Assembly (NCBI RefSeq): GCF_009689585.1 | Contig: NZ_AP018694.1 | Span: 4,641,501 to 4,705,500, forward strand | Length of the DNA stretch: 64,000 nucleotides | Direction: 5' to 3' | Source: Aquipluma nitroreducens | Lineage (GTDB): Bacteria; Bacteroidota; Bacteroidia; Bacteroidales; Prolixibacteraceae | Part shown: one piece after another, positions 62,771 to 64,000 of the stretch | Layout: the number at the start of each line of letters is the position of its first letter | Numbering within the stretch: the stretch's first letter is position 1 | Program-made: the position numbers and the translations under genes | The notes under the pieces: generated by a model | Seen by the model: the letters and a program-made list of their open reading frames with translations, nothing else | What the model was told of the DNA's origin: nothing | The model's database searches: none

Positions 62771-64000
62771 CTAAACTTTTACAGTCTTCCATTTTCCTTT
62801 TCTGAAGAAATACCAGGCAGTCAGTGTCAATGCGGTTTCGGCAGCCACAATTGCTATCGAAATACCATAAATTTTCAGGTCGAATACAATTGCCAGCAAA
62901 TAGGCGAGTGGTATTTCGAACAGCCAGAAACAGAAGAAATTGATTCGGGTTGGTGTCACGGTGTCGCCACTGCCATTAAAAGCTTGAGTCATGACCATTC
63001 CCATGGCGTACGAAACAAATCCGATGCTAATTATTCGCAAACTAACGGCTCCATTGCTTATAACATTCGGATCATTAATGAACAGTCGAATAAATGCTTC
63101 TGGAAAAATGATCAATACGATGCCGACCAACCCAAGTAAAATCATGTTGGCATACGCAGTGATCCAAACGGTTCGCTCAGCCCGATCGGGCTGTTTGGCA
63201 CCCAGATTTTGACCTACCAATGTAGAAGCGGCATTACTAAGTCCCCACGAAGGAAGCAGAACAAAAACCACAATACGGATTGAAATTGTATAACCAGCCA
63301 TAACTTCAGAACCTAAAATGGCAATAATCCGGTAAAGAGCTATCCAGCTTGAAGTTGCAATGATGTATTGTAAGATTCCTCCAGCGCCTAATTTGAAAAG
63401 TTGAAACATCACCTTCAATTTTATTTTCAGGTGATCCAGTTCGAGCCTGATTCGTTTGTGACCATTGAATAACAGGTAAAACTGATAGCAAACAGCAATT
63501 GCACGTCCGATAGTTGTTGCTACTGCCGCACCTTTTAAGCCTAATTCGGGAAACGGACCGATACCGAAAATCAACAGCGGATCGAGAACGATATTGATGA
63601 GATTTGCGACAATTAAGACCCGCATTGAAATGGCAGCATCTCCGGAACTCCGGAAAACAGCGTTGATAATGAACAAAAGCATAATGACTGCATTTCCGCC
63701 AAACATGATAGCCGGAAACAAATATCCGGTTTCGGCCATTTCTTCGGAAGCGCCCATTAGCAAAAGAAAATCTTTGGCATAAATGATTCCAGGAATGGCG
63801 ATTAGGATAGAAACAATGAATCCCGATAGAATTGCCTGAAACGCAATGATTCCAGCTTTTCCGGCTTTTTTCTCGCCAATACGCCGGGCAATCAGGGCGG
63901 TAGTGGCTGTGCTCAATCCCATGCCAATGGCATAAACTATCGTCATTGATGATTCGGTAATTCCTACTGTTGCTACTGCATCGGCGCCTAGTTTCGACAC
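62771..64000 (-). CDS. MATE family efflux transporter, N-terminus beyond the window
   Basis: 409 residues are visible without a proper start, since the frame runs off the window end; full proteins are about 440-460. About ten of the twelve helices are present. Family marks: A-T-V-G-I-T-E-S-S-M-T-I-V-Y-A-I-G-M-G-L-S-T-A, the L-G-L-K-G-A-A-V-A-T-type segment after helix 4 and its repeat in the second half, G-A-K-Q-P-D-R-A-E-R. Na+ or H+ driven export of drugs or metabolites. Confidence 0.92.
   Translation of the reverse strand: MSKLGADAVATVGITESSMTIVYAIGMGLSTATTALIARRIGEKKAGKAGIIAFQAILSGFIVSILIAIPGIIYAKDFLLLMGASEEMAETGYLFPAIMFGGNAVIMLLFIINAVFRSSGDAAISMRVLIVANLINIVLDPLLIFGIGPFPELGLKGAAVATTIGRAIAVCYQFYLLFNGHKRIRLELDHLKIKLKVMFQLFKLGAGGILQYIIATSSWIALYRIIAILGSEVMAGYTISIRIVVFVLLPSWGLSNAASTLVGQNLGAKQPDRAERTVWITAYANMILLGLVGIVLIIFPEAFIRLFINDPNVISNGAVSLRIISIGFVSYAMGMVMTQAFNGSGDTVTPTRINFFCFWLFEIPLAYLLAIVFDLKIYGISIAIVAAETALTLTAWYFFRKGKWKTVKV

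Noticed and set aside
62753-63139. A plus-strand frame opposite the MATE gene
   Set aside because: Overlaps the terminator and a conserved membrane-protein gene; low-quality translation.
1-64000. CRISPR arrays or rRNA genes
   Set aside because: No evenly spaced direct repeats with unique spacers, no cas genes and no rRNA-like sequence were seen.

Overview
The window reads as the chromosome of a member of the Bacteroidota, probably class Bacteroidia. The signs are two SusC/SusD outer-membrane pairs, many Sec lipoproteins of the M-K-x-hydrophobic-C type, start codons without a clear Shine-Dalgarno, TAnnTTTG-type -7 promoter boxes, and families largely confined to this phylum (DUF3822, DUF4922, DUF5009). 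A Marinilabiliales/Prolixibacteraceae-like host is an impression only.

Region by region. 1-510: the 3' end of a GIY-YIG gene, a degenerate tRNA-Asp-like half, a terminator and nested palindromes. 515-9267 (all minus strand): sensor kinase, sigma-54-type regulator and Ppx/GppA phosphatase; cysK preceded by a cysteine-codon leader peptide and an intrinsic terminator; a NatA/NatB-type ABC exporter; rsmD with DUF3822. 9429-15002: lipoproteins and a sulfur cluster of three rhodanese-like proteins with two half-size YeeE/YedE channels. 15003-19788: a patchy accessory stretch holding an orphan coding fragment, an AT-rich gene with a nuclease-like C-terminus, a thioredoxin-like lipoprotein flanked by two related structured repeats, a PEP-mutase-family enzyme and an MFS exporter.

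19883-57330 looks like one large peptidoglycan (muropeptide) salvage locus: murQ and a MurNAc/GlcNAc kinase (minus), then on the plus strand a GH9-deacetylase fusion, a transglutaminase-like lipoprotein, a DJ-1 protein, a sodium symporter, a DUF5009 membrane protein, an N-acetylmuramoyl-L-alanine amidase, a glycosyltransferase, DUF4922, a serine hydrolase carrying a GH3-C-like domain, two NamZ exo-muramidases, two SusC/SusD pairs, a phosphoesterase-PQQ protein, an NlpC/P60 endopeptidase and an exported dipeptide epimerase. A REP-associated IS200-like transposase with its own palindromic ends and an internally deleted sister copy sits inside it. A FadR/GntR-type regulator lies at the end (57508-58239, minus), and a motif ATTGGTAWTACAT, overlapping probable -33 promoter elements, is found before murK and both susC genes, with a half-site before the NlpC/P60 gene. 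This suggests one regulon.

58459-64000: a GH95 glycosidase, YccF, another MFS transporter with a palindrome in its promoter, and a MATE exporter cut by the window end.

The two observations I rate highest are the Cys-Cys-Cys leader peptide/terminator before cysK (a candidate cysteine-sensing attenuator) and the shared operator-like motif that ties the peptidoglycan salvage genes together.
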